From an uncultured Gammaproteobacteria bacterium (GTDB taxonomy: Bacteria > Pseudomonadota > Gammaproteobacteria > Pseudomonadales > Pseudohongiellaceae), in contig CAIYIP010000110.1 in assembly GCA_903926285.1 (NCBI GenBank), forward strand, positions 1 to 24,541: 24,541 nucleotides of DNA. The letters run 5' to 3'. Numbering within the stretch: the stretch's first letter is position 1; each line of letters begins with the position of its first letter. Positions 1-7,408 of the stretch are shown here, piece after piece. Both the position numbers and the translations under genes were made by a program. The notes beneath the pieces are model-generated. The model was not told the origin of the DNA, did not search any database, and saw nothing but the letters and a program-made list of their open reading frames with translations.

Positions 1-2735
1 CCGTAACCGGTATCAACCACTAAAGGCACTGACAAAGACGCGGCCGATATCATGCGGAACTTGACGCCCTCCATCAGGATAGCGAGATCCTTTTCCGCAA
101 CTTCGAACACCAGCTCGTCATGTACCTGCAATACCATCCTGGCATCAAGCGCTGCGACCTTGAGCCACTGATCAATATCGACCATCGCCTGCTTGATGAT
201 GTCTGCTGCCGTGCCTTGCATCGGCGCATTGATCGCAGTGCGCTCTGCAGCCTTGCGGAGTACTGCATTGCTTGCACGGATTTCTGGCAAGTAAAGCCTG
301 CGGCCGAAAAGGGTTTCGACATAACCCTGTTCACTGGCACTGAGGCGCGTGTTTTCCATGTAAGTGCGCACACCCGGGTAGCGCAAAAAATAACGTTCAA
401 CATATTCCTGGGCTTCAGCCCGCCCTGTGCCAATCTGCTTGGCGAGTCCGAAAGCAGACATGCCATAGATCAAGCCGAAGTTGATCGCCTTGGCACTGCG
501 ACGCATGTCGGCAGTCACCTCAGGAAGTGGACAGCCAAATATTTCTGCCGCAGTCGCGCGGTGTACATCCAACCCTTCGGCAAACGCCTTGACCAGACCT
601 GGGTCTGCAGACAGATGCGCCATGATGCGTAGTTCGACCTGTGAATAATCCGCCGCCATCAGCACCTTGCCCGGCTCGGCAATAAAAGCCTGCCGGATGC
701 GGCGGCCTTCCTCTGTGCGAACTGGAATGTTCTGCAAGTTAGGATCGGTGGAAGACAACCTTCCAGTAGCAGCTACGGCTTGCTGAAAATTACTGTGAAT
801 ACGTTTCGTGACCGGATGGATATCAAGCGGCAGTTTGTCAGTGTATGTCGACTTGAGTTTGCTCAGTCCACGCTGCTCGAGAATGAGTTTGGGCAGCGGA
901 TAGGTTTCGGCCAACTCTTGTAACACCGGCTCGGCAGTTGACGGTTGGCCCTTTTCGGTTTTGCCAAGTATTGGATAGCCGAGTTTCTCATAGAAAATTT
1001 TCTGTAACTGCATCGGCGAGCCGAGGTTGAATTCTTCACCCGCGAGTTCGTAGGCCTGACGCTCAAGTTGTTGCAGGCGTTCGGCGAGCTCCTGGCTTTG
1101 CTTGCCGAGCACATCCACATCCACGCGAATGCCGTTTTCTTCCATGCGCGTCAGCACAGGCACCAATGCAATTTCAAAGTAGCGATAGACATCTGCCAAC
1201 TGGCCGGTGTTGGCCAGTTTTTGCTTGAGCGCAAGATGAAGGCGGAAACAATAATCAGCACAGGATGCCGACCACTGTGCGGCCTTGGCTATCTCCACCT
1301 GCGCAAACGCCAACTTGTTACGGCCTTTGCCGAGCAGCTCCCCCAATGGAGGCAAATCAACCTCGAGAAAATGCTGGCACAATTTCTCCAGCGTATGTTT
1401 ATGCGCAACAGAATTAAGCACATAGGACTGCAGCATCGTATCGAAGCGGCGCCCGCGCAGGCGGATGCCGTAATTCAACAGCACGTGGCTGATGGTTTTC
1501 AGATCGTGGCCGACTTTATAGATGGCCTGGTTTTCGAGCAGCGGCTTGAGTCGGGCCATCACCATCGTAGTATCAAGCTGTGTGTGATCGCCGAGCATGT
1601 CGTGACCAAGCGGTATGTAACTTGCCTGGCCGGCTTTACTGCAAAGAGAAATACCCATAATACGTGCGAGCTTGTAGTGGGCATCGTCAGTCTGGAGAGT
1701 GATGCTTAGCGGTTGCATCGGAACAATTTTCGTTACGAGATCGAGCAATGCTTCTTCGGTGTTGATTATGCTGTAGGCAACTTCTATCGGCACCTCTTGA
1801 GCAGAGCTTTGCACATCGACTGTTGGCGCGAGATTTTCGGCTTTTGCCTGCAAACCCGTTTCGGCAGTCACCACCACTCCTTCGCTTTCCAGCTCTTTAA
1901 CCCAGCTTTTGAATTCCAGATATTTGCACAGCGTCAGCAACTCGCTCTTGTTAGGCTCCTTGTGCACCAGTTCATGTGGGCCAAACTCCAGCTTCACATC
2001 CAGCTTAATTGTGGCCAGTTGATATGACAGCTGAAGTTGATCAAGGTGAAGGCGCAAGGCTTCGCCGACCTTCCCCTTGATGTCATCTGCACGTGTAATC
2101 AGGTTCTTGACCGAATCAAATTCCTGCAGCCATTTCACTGCGGTTTTCGGGCCCACGCCGGGCACGCCAGGAATGTTGTCGACCTTGTCGCCGATCAGTG
2201 CCAGGTAATCCACGATACGTTCGGGTGGCAAGCCGAATTTGTTTTTGACGCCTTCGATATCCAGCGTTTCATTCGTCATCGTATTGAGCAGCGTCACATG
2301 TTGGTTGACGAGCTGCGTCATGTCCTTGTCGCCTGTGGAGATCAGCGTAGGGATTTGCTGCTCCCATGCCTGTTGCGCAAGAGTGCCGATCACGTCATCT
2401 GCTTCGACGTCATCAATTATCAGCAGTGGTAAACCCATCGCACGAATGATGGCGTGTATGGGCTCAATCTGACTGCGCAGATCGTCAGGCATTGGCGGTC
2501 GGTGGGCCTTGTATTCAGCGTACATATCGTTGCGAAAAGTTTTGCCCTTGGCATCGAACACCACGGCAATGTTGCTCGTGGGATACTGCTTGATCAGCAA
2601 GCGAATCATGTTGATCACACCTTTGACGGCGCCAGTGGCCTGACCCTGGCTGGTGGTTAACGGCGGCAGCGCATGGTAGGCACGAAACAGATAGGACGAG
2701 CCATCAACCAGGACCAGAGGTGTTTTGTCGCTCAT
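1..2735 (-). CDS. polA: DNA polymerase I (partial, C-terminus cut by window edge)
   Basis: DNA polymerase I removes RNA primers and fills gaps in replication and repair. The frame is open from the ATG at 2735 to the left edge, giving 911 full codons. A constant offset of 9 residues to E. coli Pol I suggests about 8 residues are missing. The 5' nuclease domain starts with LVDGSSYLFRAYHA and keeps VVFDAKGKTFR, DDVEADD, TGDKD and the PGVPGVGPKTA helix-hairpin-helix. The polymerase domain keeps motif A (DYSQVELRIMAHL), motif B (RRSAKAINFGLIYG) and motif C (QVHDELVFE). The central 3'-5' exonuclease fold aligns without gaps, but its catalytic residues are replaced: E. coli D355, E357, D424, Y497 and D501 correspond to T346, Q348, I415, W488 and C492. 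Proofreading is therefore probably absent. The start lies 11 bases after the znuA stop, so co-transcription with znuA is likely. Identity is very sure; loss of proofreading is an inference from residues. Confidence 0.97.
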   Translation of the reverse strand, partial: MSDKTPLVLVDGSSYLFRAYHALPPLTTSQGQATGAVKGVINMIRLLIKQYPTSNIAVVFDAKGKTFRNDMYAEYKAHRPPMPDDLRSQIEPIHAIIRAMGLPLLIIDDVEADDVIGTLAQQAWEQQIPTLISTGDKDMTQLVNQHVTLLNTMTNETLDIEGVKNKFGLPPERIVDYLALIGDKVDNIPGVPGVGPKTAVKWLQEFDSVKNLITRADDIKGKVGEALRLHLDQLQLSYQLATIKLDVKLEFGPHELVHKEPNKSELLTLCKYLEFKSWVKELESEGVVVTAETGLQAKAENLAPTVDVQSSAQEVPIEVAYSIINTEEALLDLVTKIVPMQPLSITLQTDDAHYKLARIMGISLCSKAGQASYIPLGHDMLGDHTQLDTTMVMARLKPLLENQAIYKVGHDLKTISHVLLNYGIRLRGRRFDTMLQSYVLNSVAHKHTLEKLCQHFLEVDLPPLGELLGKGRNKLAFAQVEIAKAAQWSASCADYCFRLHLALKQKLANTGQLADVYRYFEIALVPVLTRMEENGIRVDVDVLGKQSQELAERLQQLERQAYELAGEEFNLGSPMQLQKIFYEKLGYPILGKTEKGQPSTAEPVLQELAETYPLPKLILEQRGLSKLKSTYTDKLPLDIHPVTKRIHSNFQQAVAATGRLSSTDPNLQNIPVRTEEGRRIRQAFIAEPGKVLMAADYSQVELRIMAHLSADPGLVKAFAEGLDVHRATAAEIFGCPLPEVTADMRRSAKAINFGLIYGMSAFGLAKQIGTGRAEAQEYVERYFLRYPGVRTYMENTRLSASEQGYVETLFGRRLYLPEIRASNAVLRKAAERTAINAPMQGTAADIIKQAMVDIDQWLKVAALDARMVLQVHDELVFEVAEKDLAILMEGVKFRMISAASLSVPLVVDTGY

Positions 2736-2746
2736 GATAGTTCTCG

Positions 2747-3667
2747 TTATAACCCGGGGCTATTCTGCAAACAGCCGGCAAGGGTGCTGGCAAAATTCTG
2801 GATGAGTAGAGGATAGGCATCAGCGCCTGACTCAATCGCATAACCCATAACATCGGCAGTGACGATGCGCAGATTTGCCGCGCCCAGCAATGTCTGTAAT
2901 TCACCATGGTTCATGTCGGGCTCTGTCAGCATGCAGGTGATTTGTTGCTGCTGGATGTTGTCGCGCAGCGCAATGATGCTGCGAATGCCGGCCTGATTGT
3001 TCGCCCCTTCAACAGGAGCGAGCGGCGTGGTCAATTCAAACTGTTCGGCAAAATAGCGGAAGGCGTTGTGATAGACCGTCCATGGCTGCGATTTTAACGA
3101 TGCAAAATTCTGGACAATGCTGCTGTCGAGCTTGTCGAGTGCTGTCTGAAAACTCTGCAGGTTGGCTTCATAACGCTGGCTGTTGGCGGGATCAAGTTGT
3201 TGCAGTGTTTGCGACAGGCCTGCTGCAATTTGGCGCGCGTTGCGGGTATCCAGCCAGACATGGGGATCAAGGTTGCCGTCAACGTCGCGCAAGATGATGT
3301 GGTCCATGTCCTGCGCTGCAAGCACTTTGTTGCTGATGTCGCCGAGGGGCTCGACCAGCGGCAACTCCAGCATCGGCCCTATCCATAACACAACATCGGC
3401 TTGTGCAAGGATCTTACGGTCTGAAGGTCGCAGTGACGCATGATGCGGGTCCTGGTTGTTGCCGAGCACAAGCCGGGCTTCCGACACACCATCGGTGATT
3501 GCCGCAGCAATCAGCTGCAGAGGTTTTATGCTGGCAGCGACCTGCGGTGCGGCTATCGCCGGCGCCGCAAGTAAGGCGAGCAAATACAAGCCGGCCATGA
3601 GTAACAGACGGTAGTCCAGACAACCAGCTTTACCTGGAGTTTTAACGCTTTTCGTGCGGCTTTTCAT
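2747..3667 (-). CDS. znuA: Zinc ABC transporter periplasmic substrate-binding protein ZnuA
   Basis: Periplasmic zinc-binding protein that delivers Zn2+ to the ZnuB/ZnuC importer. The 306-residue protein has a basic N-terminus and a hydrophobic signal segment (about residues 19-40, ending APAIAA). Likely zinc ligands are the histidines in DPHHASLRPSD, DPHVWLD and VYHNAF. A cysteine pair like that of E. coli ZnuA is present (ITCMLTEP and the C-terminal AGCL). The long His/Asp-rich loop found in many ZnuA proteins is almost absent: only a short stretch precedes NLDPHVWLD. The gene is divergent from znuC across 114 bases that contain a Zur-box-like sequence, and polA follows 11 bases after its stop. 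The family is certain; the zinc (rather than manganese) call rests on the Cys pair and the znuCB neighbours. Confidence 0.93.
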   Translation of the reverse strand: MKSRTKSVKTPGKAGCLDYRLLLMAGLYLLALLAAPAIAAPQVAASIKPLQLIAAAITDGVSEARLVLGNNQDPHHASLRPSDRKILAQADVVLWIGPMLELPLVEPLGDISNKVLAAQDMDHIILRDVDGNLDPHVWLDTRNARQIAAGLSQTLQQLDPANSQRYEANLQSFQTALDKLDSSIVQNFASLKSQPWTVYHNAFRYFAEQFELTTPLAPVEGANNQAGIRSIIALRDNIQQQQITCMLTEPDMNHGELQTLLGAANLRIVTADVMGYAIESGADAYPLLIQNFASTLAGCLQNSPGL

Positions 3668-3710
3668 GATGATTTCTTGTTAGGGGCGGGCGGAGTTCTT
3701 ACAACAAAGG

Positions 3711-3727
3711 ATGCTATGATATACCAC
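3711..3727. promoter_or_regulatory. Candidate Zur (zinc uptake regulator) operator
   Basis: The 17-mer ATGCTATGATATACCAC lies between the divergent znuA and znuC starts. Compared with the gammaproteobacterial Zur-box core as I remember it (ATGTTATANTATAACAT), 12 of 16 defined positions match. The inner palindrome is only partly kept. The site is placed to control both znuA and znuCB, as Zur does in relatives. This is an inference by eye; no clear -35/-10 pair could be assigned around it. Confidence 0.42.
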
Positions 3728-3781
3728 ACTATTAAGCCGTGGGACGTATTCGAAGTTCCACTCCGACAGCAGTACTGACTC

Positions 3782-4564
3782 TTGAACACTCCCAGCATTT
3801 TCAGGCCACTAGCCAACCCCGACGTACTGCTGGATCTGAGATCCCTCAGCTATGGCACAGGCACGCGCCAGATCCTCAGCAATATTTCCGTGCAGATCTC
3901 GCGTGGCCAGATTGTCACCCTGATCGGACCCAATGGCGCAGGCAAAACCACGCTGATAAAAATTGCGATGGGGCTGCTACAGCCTCACTCGGGCCACGTG
4001 ATTCTGGATCCCAAACTGCGGATTGGCTACATGCCCCAGCGGCTGCAGGTGGAAGCAACGATGCCAATATCCGTAACACGCTTCCTACTGCTGGCACCAC
4101 ATGCCCGCAAGGAAAAGATCGACGGCGTGCTCGCCGAAGTTGGAGCAACCGGTTTACACCAGGCGCGGCTGCAGGATCTGTCAGGCGGCGAACTGCAGCG
4201 TGTATTGCTGGCGCGCGCCCTGTTGCAGGATCCGCAATTGCTCGTGCTGGATGAACCAACCCAAGGCGTTGACCTCAAGGGCCAGGCCGAGCTCTATCGC
4301 TTGATCACCCAGATCCGCGATCGCCACCAGTGTGGTGTGTTGATGGTGTCGCACGACCTGCATCTCGTTATGTCAGCGACTGATGAAGTGATCTGCCTTA
4401 ACCAGCACGTCTGCTGCCATGGCCATCCGGAACAGGTCAGTAACGATCCTGCCTATCTCGAATTGTTTGGAAAGAGTGGTGCTGCTGCCATGGCAGTTTA
4501 TACCCATCATCACAATCATTCCCACGACCTGACTGGCGCCATCATCAAGGGCTCGGAACAATAA
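3782..4564 (+). CDS. znuC: Zinc ABC transporter ATP-binding protein ZnuC (TTG start)
   Basis: Cytoplasmic ATPase that powers zinc import through ZnuB. The 260-residue protein has Walker A (GPNGAGKTT, about residues 49-57), a Q-loop near YMPQRLQ, the ABC signature LSGGELQRV, Walker B (LLVLDEPTQGVD) and the H-loop histidine in VSHD. The C-terminal tail is His-rich (YTHHHNHSHD), as in E. coli ZnuC. An in-frame TGA at 3776-3778 limits the start. TTG at 3782 is the only plausible start upstream of the conserved domain, and no good Shine-Dalgarno sequence precedes it. The stop and the znuB start share one base (TAATG), which suggests translational coupling. Function is sure; the exact start is less so. 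Confidence 0.94.
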   Translation: MNTPSIFRPLANPDVLLDLRSLSYGTGTRQILSNISVQISRGQIVTLIGPNGAGKTTLIKIAMGLLQPHSGHVILDPKLRIGYMPQRLQVEATMPISVTRFLLLAPHARKEKIDGVLAEVGATGLHQARLQDLSGGELQRVLLARALLQDPQLLVLDEPTQGVDLKGQAELYRLITQIRDRHQCGVLMVSHDLHLVMSATDEVICLNQHVCCHGHPEQVSNDPAYLELFGKSGAAAMAVYTHHHNHSHDLTGAIIKGSEQ

Positions 4565-5346
4565 TGGCTGATTTTATTGTTCGCGCCCTTCTCGCCGGCA
4601 TTATGCTCGCGCTCATCGCCGGCCCACTAGGCTGCTTTATCGTGTGGCGCCGCATGGCGTATTTTGGCGACACCTTGTCGCATTCTGCATTGCTCGGGCT
4701 GGCACTGGGGCTGTTGCTCGACATCAATATGCAGCTTACCGTCGTGATTGTGTGCTGCGGACTTGCCCTCGTGCTAGTGCTGATGGAGAAGAACAAATCC
4801 TTGGCCACCGATACTGTGCTGGGCATATTGGCGCATAGCGCACTGGCGCTGGGCCTGGTCATGCTGAGCTTTACGAGCATACAAATCGATTTGATGGCTT
4901 ACCTTTTTGGTGACCTGCTGACCGTGAGCAACATGGAACTTGTCTGGATCGCTGCTGGATCACTCCTGACGCTTGTTGTTCTGCTGGTGTTCTGGAACAA
5001 ACTGCTCGCTATATCGCTGCATCAGGAACTTGCCCAGGTGGAAGGGTTGAATGTTAATGGCTTGCGCCTGCTTCTCATGATTGTCATGGCGCTGGTGATT
5101 GCAGTCTCCATGAAAATTGTTGGCGTGCTGTTGATTACTTCGCTACTGATTATCCCTCCTGCAACAGCGCGGCATTTCTCCTCATCGCCGGAGCAGATGG
5201 CAGCGGGTGCAAGCGTGGCCGGATGTATTGCGGTGGGCGGAGGAATCGCTGCATCGTGGTTCTGGGACACACCACCGGGCCCGAGCATTGTAGTAATGTC
5301 AGCTTTACTGTTTATGCTAAGCGCCACGTTAAGGCGTGCAGCTTAA
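4564..5346 (+). CDS. znuB: Zinc ABC transporter permease ZnuB
   Basis: Inner-membrane permease of the ABC-3 family that forms the zinc channel with ZnuC and receives zinc from ZnuA. The 260 residues are almost wholly hydrophobic, with about eight membrane segments. Family hallmarks are the N-terminal LIAGPLGCFIVWRRMAYFGD, the SHSALLGLALG stretch, and KIVGVLLITSLLIIPPATAR near residue 190, the usual coupling region. The start overlaps the znuC stop by one base, so the two are one transcription unit. No zur gene is present in this cluster, unlike the Pseudomonas arrangement. Length is normal for ZnuB. Confidence 0.94.
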   Translation: MADFIVRALLAGIMLALIAGPLGCFIVWRRMAYFGDTLSHSALLGLALGLLLDINMQLTVVIVCCGLALVLVLMEKNKSLATDTVLGILAHSALALGLVMLSFTSIQIDLMAYLFGDLLTVSNMELVWIAAGSLLTLVVLLVFWNKLLAISLHQELAQVEGLNVNGLRLLLMIVMALVIAVSMKIVGVLLITSLLIIPPATARHFSSSPEQMAAGASVAGCIAVGGGIAASWFWDTPPGPSIVVMSALLFMLSATLRRAA

Positions 5347-5353
5347 GATCTCT

Positions 5354-5367
5354 CCCGCCATGGCGGG
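5354..5367. terminator. Candidate hairpin after znuB
   Basis: CCCGCCATGGCGGG is a perfect 14-base palindrome seven bases after the znuB stop, followed by TTTCTC. It could fold as a 5-bp GC stem with a CATG loop, a short and weak intrinsic terminator for znuCB. The T-tract is poor, so the call is tentative. Confidence 0.33.
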
Positions 5368-5370
5368 TTT

Positions 5371-5771
5371 CTCAAAAGCACGGATCAGGCTCTTCATGCC
5401 ACCGAGGAATCCACCCTGCAAAGGTTATGGCACCGGATGCCATGGTTATTGATAGGCCTGGTGGGTGCATTTTTTGCTGCCAGGATAATCGGCTACTACG
5501 AAGTTACCTTGAGCAAAATGCTGGTGCTGTCGGTGTTTATACCTGGACTTGTGTATTTTTCTGATGCGTTGAGCACCCAGACTGAAACCATTGGTGTGCG
5601 CGGGCTTTCATTAGGCATAAATATCCGGTTGATATTGCCTGCGTGATCCCTATATTACTTGACCGGTTCCGCATAGATCCGGCGCTGGCGTCCGGCCCCC
5701 TTGCAACGGTAATTCAGGATATCCTGACACTTGCCATTTATTTCTCGGTCGCAAAAGCGATGCTTGACTGA
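5371..5771 (+). pseudogene. Decayed MgtE-type magnesium transporter (membrane domain remnant)
   Basis: Two adjacent reading frames together carry the start and end of an MgtE membrane domain. The first frame, open from 5347 to the TGA at 5644-5646, includes ATEESTLQRLWHRMPWLLIG (linker into the first helix), a second helix region (MLVLSVFIPGLVYF), then STQTETIGVRGLSLG. The second frame, shifted and stopping at 5769-5771, carries VIPILLDRFRIDPALASG, then PLATVIQDILTLAIYF and KAMLD, the typical last helix and C-terminus. About 60 residues (the middle helices) are missing between the fragments, and the frame changes at the junction near 5618-5640. No ATG, GTG or TTG start is in frame before the linker, so the N-terminus is also lost. 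Family recognition is from remembered MgtE motifs. It is most likely a non-functional relic, although ATG 5437 to the TGA at 5646 could still give a 69-residue membrane peptide. Confidence 0.72.
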
Positions 5772-5857
5772 CCGCGCTGGCGCTGCCAAAAAAGCATACA
5801 ATCAGTCCGTTCCGCAGAGCCAGGTGTTAACAACTTCCCGATTACCAATAAGGCAAC

Positions 5858-6709
5858 ATGAAAGTACCAAAAAGATTACAACCCTTGCTTGACGATGGCT
5901 TCATTGACGAAGTGATCTGCCAGTTGATGAGTGGCAAGGAAGCACAGATTTTTATCGTCCGCTGTGGCGATGAAATTCGCTGTGCCAAGGTATTCAAGGA
6001 AGCCAACCAGCGTAGCTTCAAGCAGGCCGTGCAATACCAGGAAGGGCGCTCCGCGCGCAATAGCCGCAAAAACAGGGCGATGTCCAAAAAGACCAAGTAT
6101 GGCCAGAAAGAGCAGGAAGCTGCCTGGCTCAATGCCGAAATTGACGCGTTGCGGCGGCTGGCAGCGGCAGGAGTCAGGGTTCCGGAACCATTCACCTTTG
6201 TAGACGGCGTGTTAATTATGGAGCTCGTGGCCGATGCAGAGGGCAATGCTGCTCCACGTTTTGGTGACGTCACCCTCACCGCCGAAGAAGCCCGCACCTA
6301 TCACGCACAAGTTATCAATGAAGTAGTCCGTATGTTATGCGCCGGCCTTGTTCATGGCGACTTGTCTCCATTCAATGTACTGCTCGATAACAATGGCCCC
6401 GTCATCATCGACCTGCCACAAGCCGTAAACGCGGCTGGCAACAACAGTGCAAGCAGCATGCTGGAGCGCGATGTCGACAATATGCGCCGCTATTTTGGCC
6501 GCTTTGCGCCTGAACTGCTTGATACGGACTACGGCAAGGAGATCTGGTCGCTGTATGAAGCTGGCAATTTATATCCCGAGACAGAATTGACCGGCATCTT
6601 TGAACAAGACACTACCATTACCGAGCTTGGTGAGTTGATGGCCATCATTGATGATGCCAAGAGAGAAGAGGCCGCGCGTCTGGAGCGTGAAAGAGAGAGC
6701 GAGGGATAA
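5858..6709 (+). CDS. RIO1-family atypical serine protein kinase
   Basis: A 283-residue protein with the RIO kinase fold. The nucleotide-binding loop is SGKEAQIFIV (about residues 25-34) and the ATP-contacting lysine is in CAKVFKE. The RIO-specific flexible-loop region SFKQAVQYQEGR follows, running into a basic segment (RNSRKNRAMSKK). The catalytic loop is HGDLSPFNVLL, with Asp as base, and the metal-binding motif is IIDLPQAV. A charged helix (EEAARLERERE) ends the protein. All expected catalytic residues are present, so it should be an active kinase. The substrate in bacteria is unknown to me. It stands alone between the mgtE relic and the convergent sco gene. A short AAGG lies upstream of the ATG. 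Family identity is sure; the physiological role is not. Confidence 0.9.
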   Translation: MKVPKRLQPLLDDGFIDEVICQLMSGKEAQIFIVRCGDEIRCAKVFKEANQRSFKQAVQYQEGRSARNSRKNRAMSKKTKYGQKEQEAAWLNAEIDALRRLAAAGVRVPEPFTFVDGVLIMELVADAEGNAAPRFGDVTLTAEEARTYHAQVINEVVRMLCAGLVHGDLSPFNVLLDNNGPVIIDLPQAVNAAGNNSASSMLERDVDNMRRYFGRFAPELLDTDYGKEIWSLYEAGNLYPETELTGIFEQDTTITELGELMAIIDDAKREEAARLERERESEG

Positions 6710-6719
6710 ACTGGCTCGT

Positions 6720-6737
6720 GATTCGTAAGGCCGAATC
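6720..6737. terminator. Weak hairpin between convergent genes
   Basis: GATTCG and CGAATC form a perfect 6-bp inverted repeat with a TAAGGC loop, in the 47 bases between the RIO kinase stop and the sco stop. There is no T-tract on either strand, so intrinsic termination is uncertain. Confidence 0.28.
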
Positions 6738-6756
6738 TGCAGTTGAAACAGCCCGC

Positions 6757-7395
6757 CTATTGCCAGGTACTTAACACCGACCTGAAATTTACCGCCATTT
6801 TTTCGGGATTGTGCGGCACTTTGAAGAAGCCGTGAAAATCGCCGTTGGGATTGACCAGAACTATTTCGCCGCTGTGGCTCACCAGATAATTCCCGTCTTT
6901 CGCTGGCTGATAGCCGAACGCAATATTCACCTGGCGGGCAAGATTGAAAATCTCGATGTATGCGCCCGTTACACCCAGATAGTCCTGACCGAAATATTCT
7001 ACATAGGCCTTGAGCTTCTCTGGAATATCGCGCTGCGGATCGACAGTGACCAATACCACCTGCACAGAACCAGCAGCTTCGGTTTCCTCGAGCAGTCCTT
7101 CAAACTGACGAATTGTGGCTAGGGTAATCGGGCAGATATCGGGGCAGTAGGTATAGCCGAAAAATACCAAGGTCCACTTGCCTGCAAAAGCGCTCTTCGT
7201 AAAAGGCTGGCCATTATGGTCAAGCAGGGAAAAGTCCTGGATATTGCGTGGCACATCGTAAACAAACATGCCATTTTCGCTGAGCTGTTCGTTGGTCATC
7301 ACCGTAGGTGACAGTACACGATGAACAAGCAGGCCCACCAGTAGGGCCATGAAGGCTACAAGGCCGAGTACTGTATTGGCGACATTCCTTTGCAT
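6757..7395 (-). CDS. Sco-family copper chaperone for cytochrome c oxidase
   Basis: SCO1/SenC-type protein that helps build the CuA centre of subunit II. The 212-residue protein has an N-terminal membrane anchor (about residues 9-30) and a thioredoxin-like domain outside the membrane. Copper ligands are both cysteines in FGYTYCPDICP and the histidine in YLVSHSGEIVLVNP, all present. It is the last gene of the maturation block (surf1, thioredoxin-like gene, ctaA, ctaB, sco), starting 13 bases after the ctaB stop, so it is probably co-transcribed. This order is as I recall it for the Pseudomonas cox locus. Confidence 0.94.
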   Translation of the reverse strand: MQRNVANTVLGLVAFMALLVGLLVHRVLSPTVMTNEQLSENGMFVYDVPRNIQDFSLLDHNGQPFTKSAFAGKWTLVFFGYTYCPDICPITLATIRQFEGLLEETEAAGSVQVVLVTVDPQRDIPEKLKAYVEYFGQDYLGVTGAYIEIFNLARQVNIAFGYQPAKDGNYLVSHSGEIVLVNPNGDFHGFFKVPHNPEKMAVNFRSVLSTWQ

Positions 7396-7408
7396 CAGAA
7401 TGTATCCA

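Noticed and set aside
74..2660. Many open frames on both strands across 74-2660 (for example 120-632 plus, 1068-1709 plus, 863-1120 minus)
   Set aside because: They overlap the polA frame, which is open from 2735 to the left edge and carries all polymerase I motifs. None shows a family motif.
3739..4254. 171-codon plus-strand frame overlapping znuC
   Set aside because: It runs in another frame through the Walker A and signature region of znuC; its product is Arg/Ala-rich with no motif.
5764..5802. TTGACT (5764-5769) and TACAAT (5797-5802) as a promoter for the RIO kinase gene
   Set aside because: The spacer is 27 bases, far from the 16-18 needed; no better -35 was found for TACAAT.
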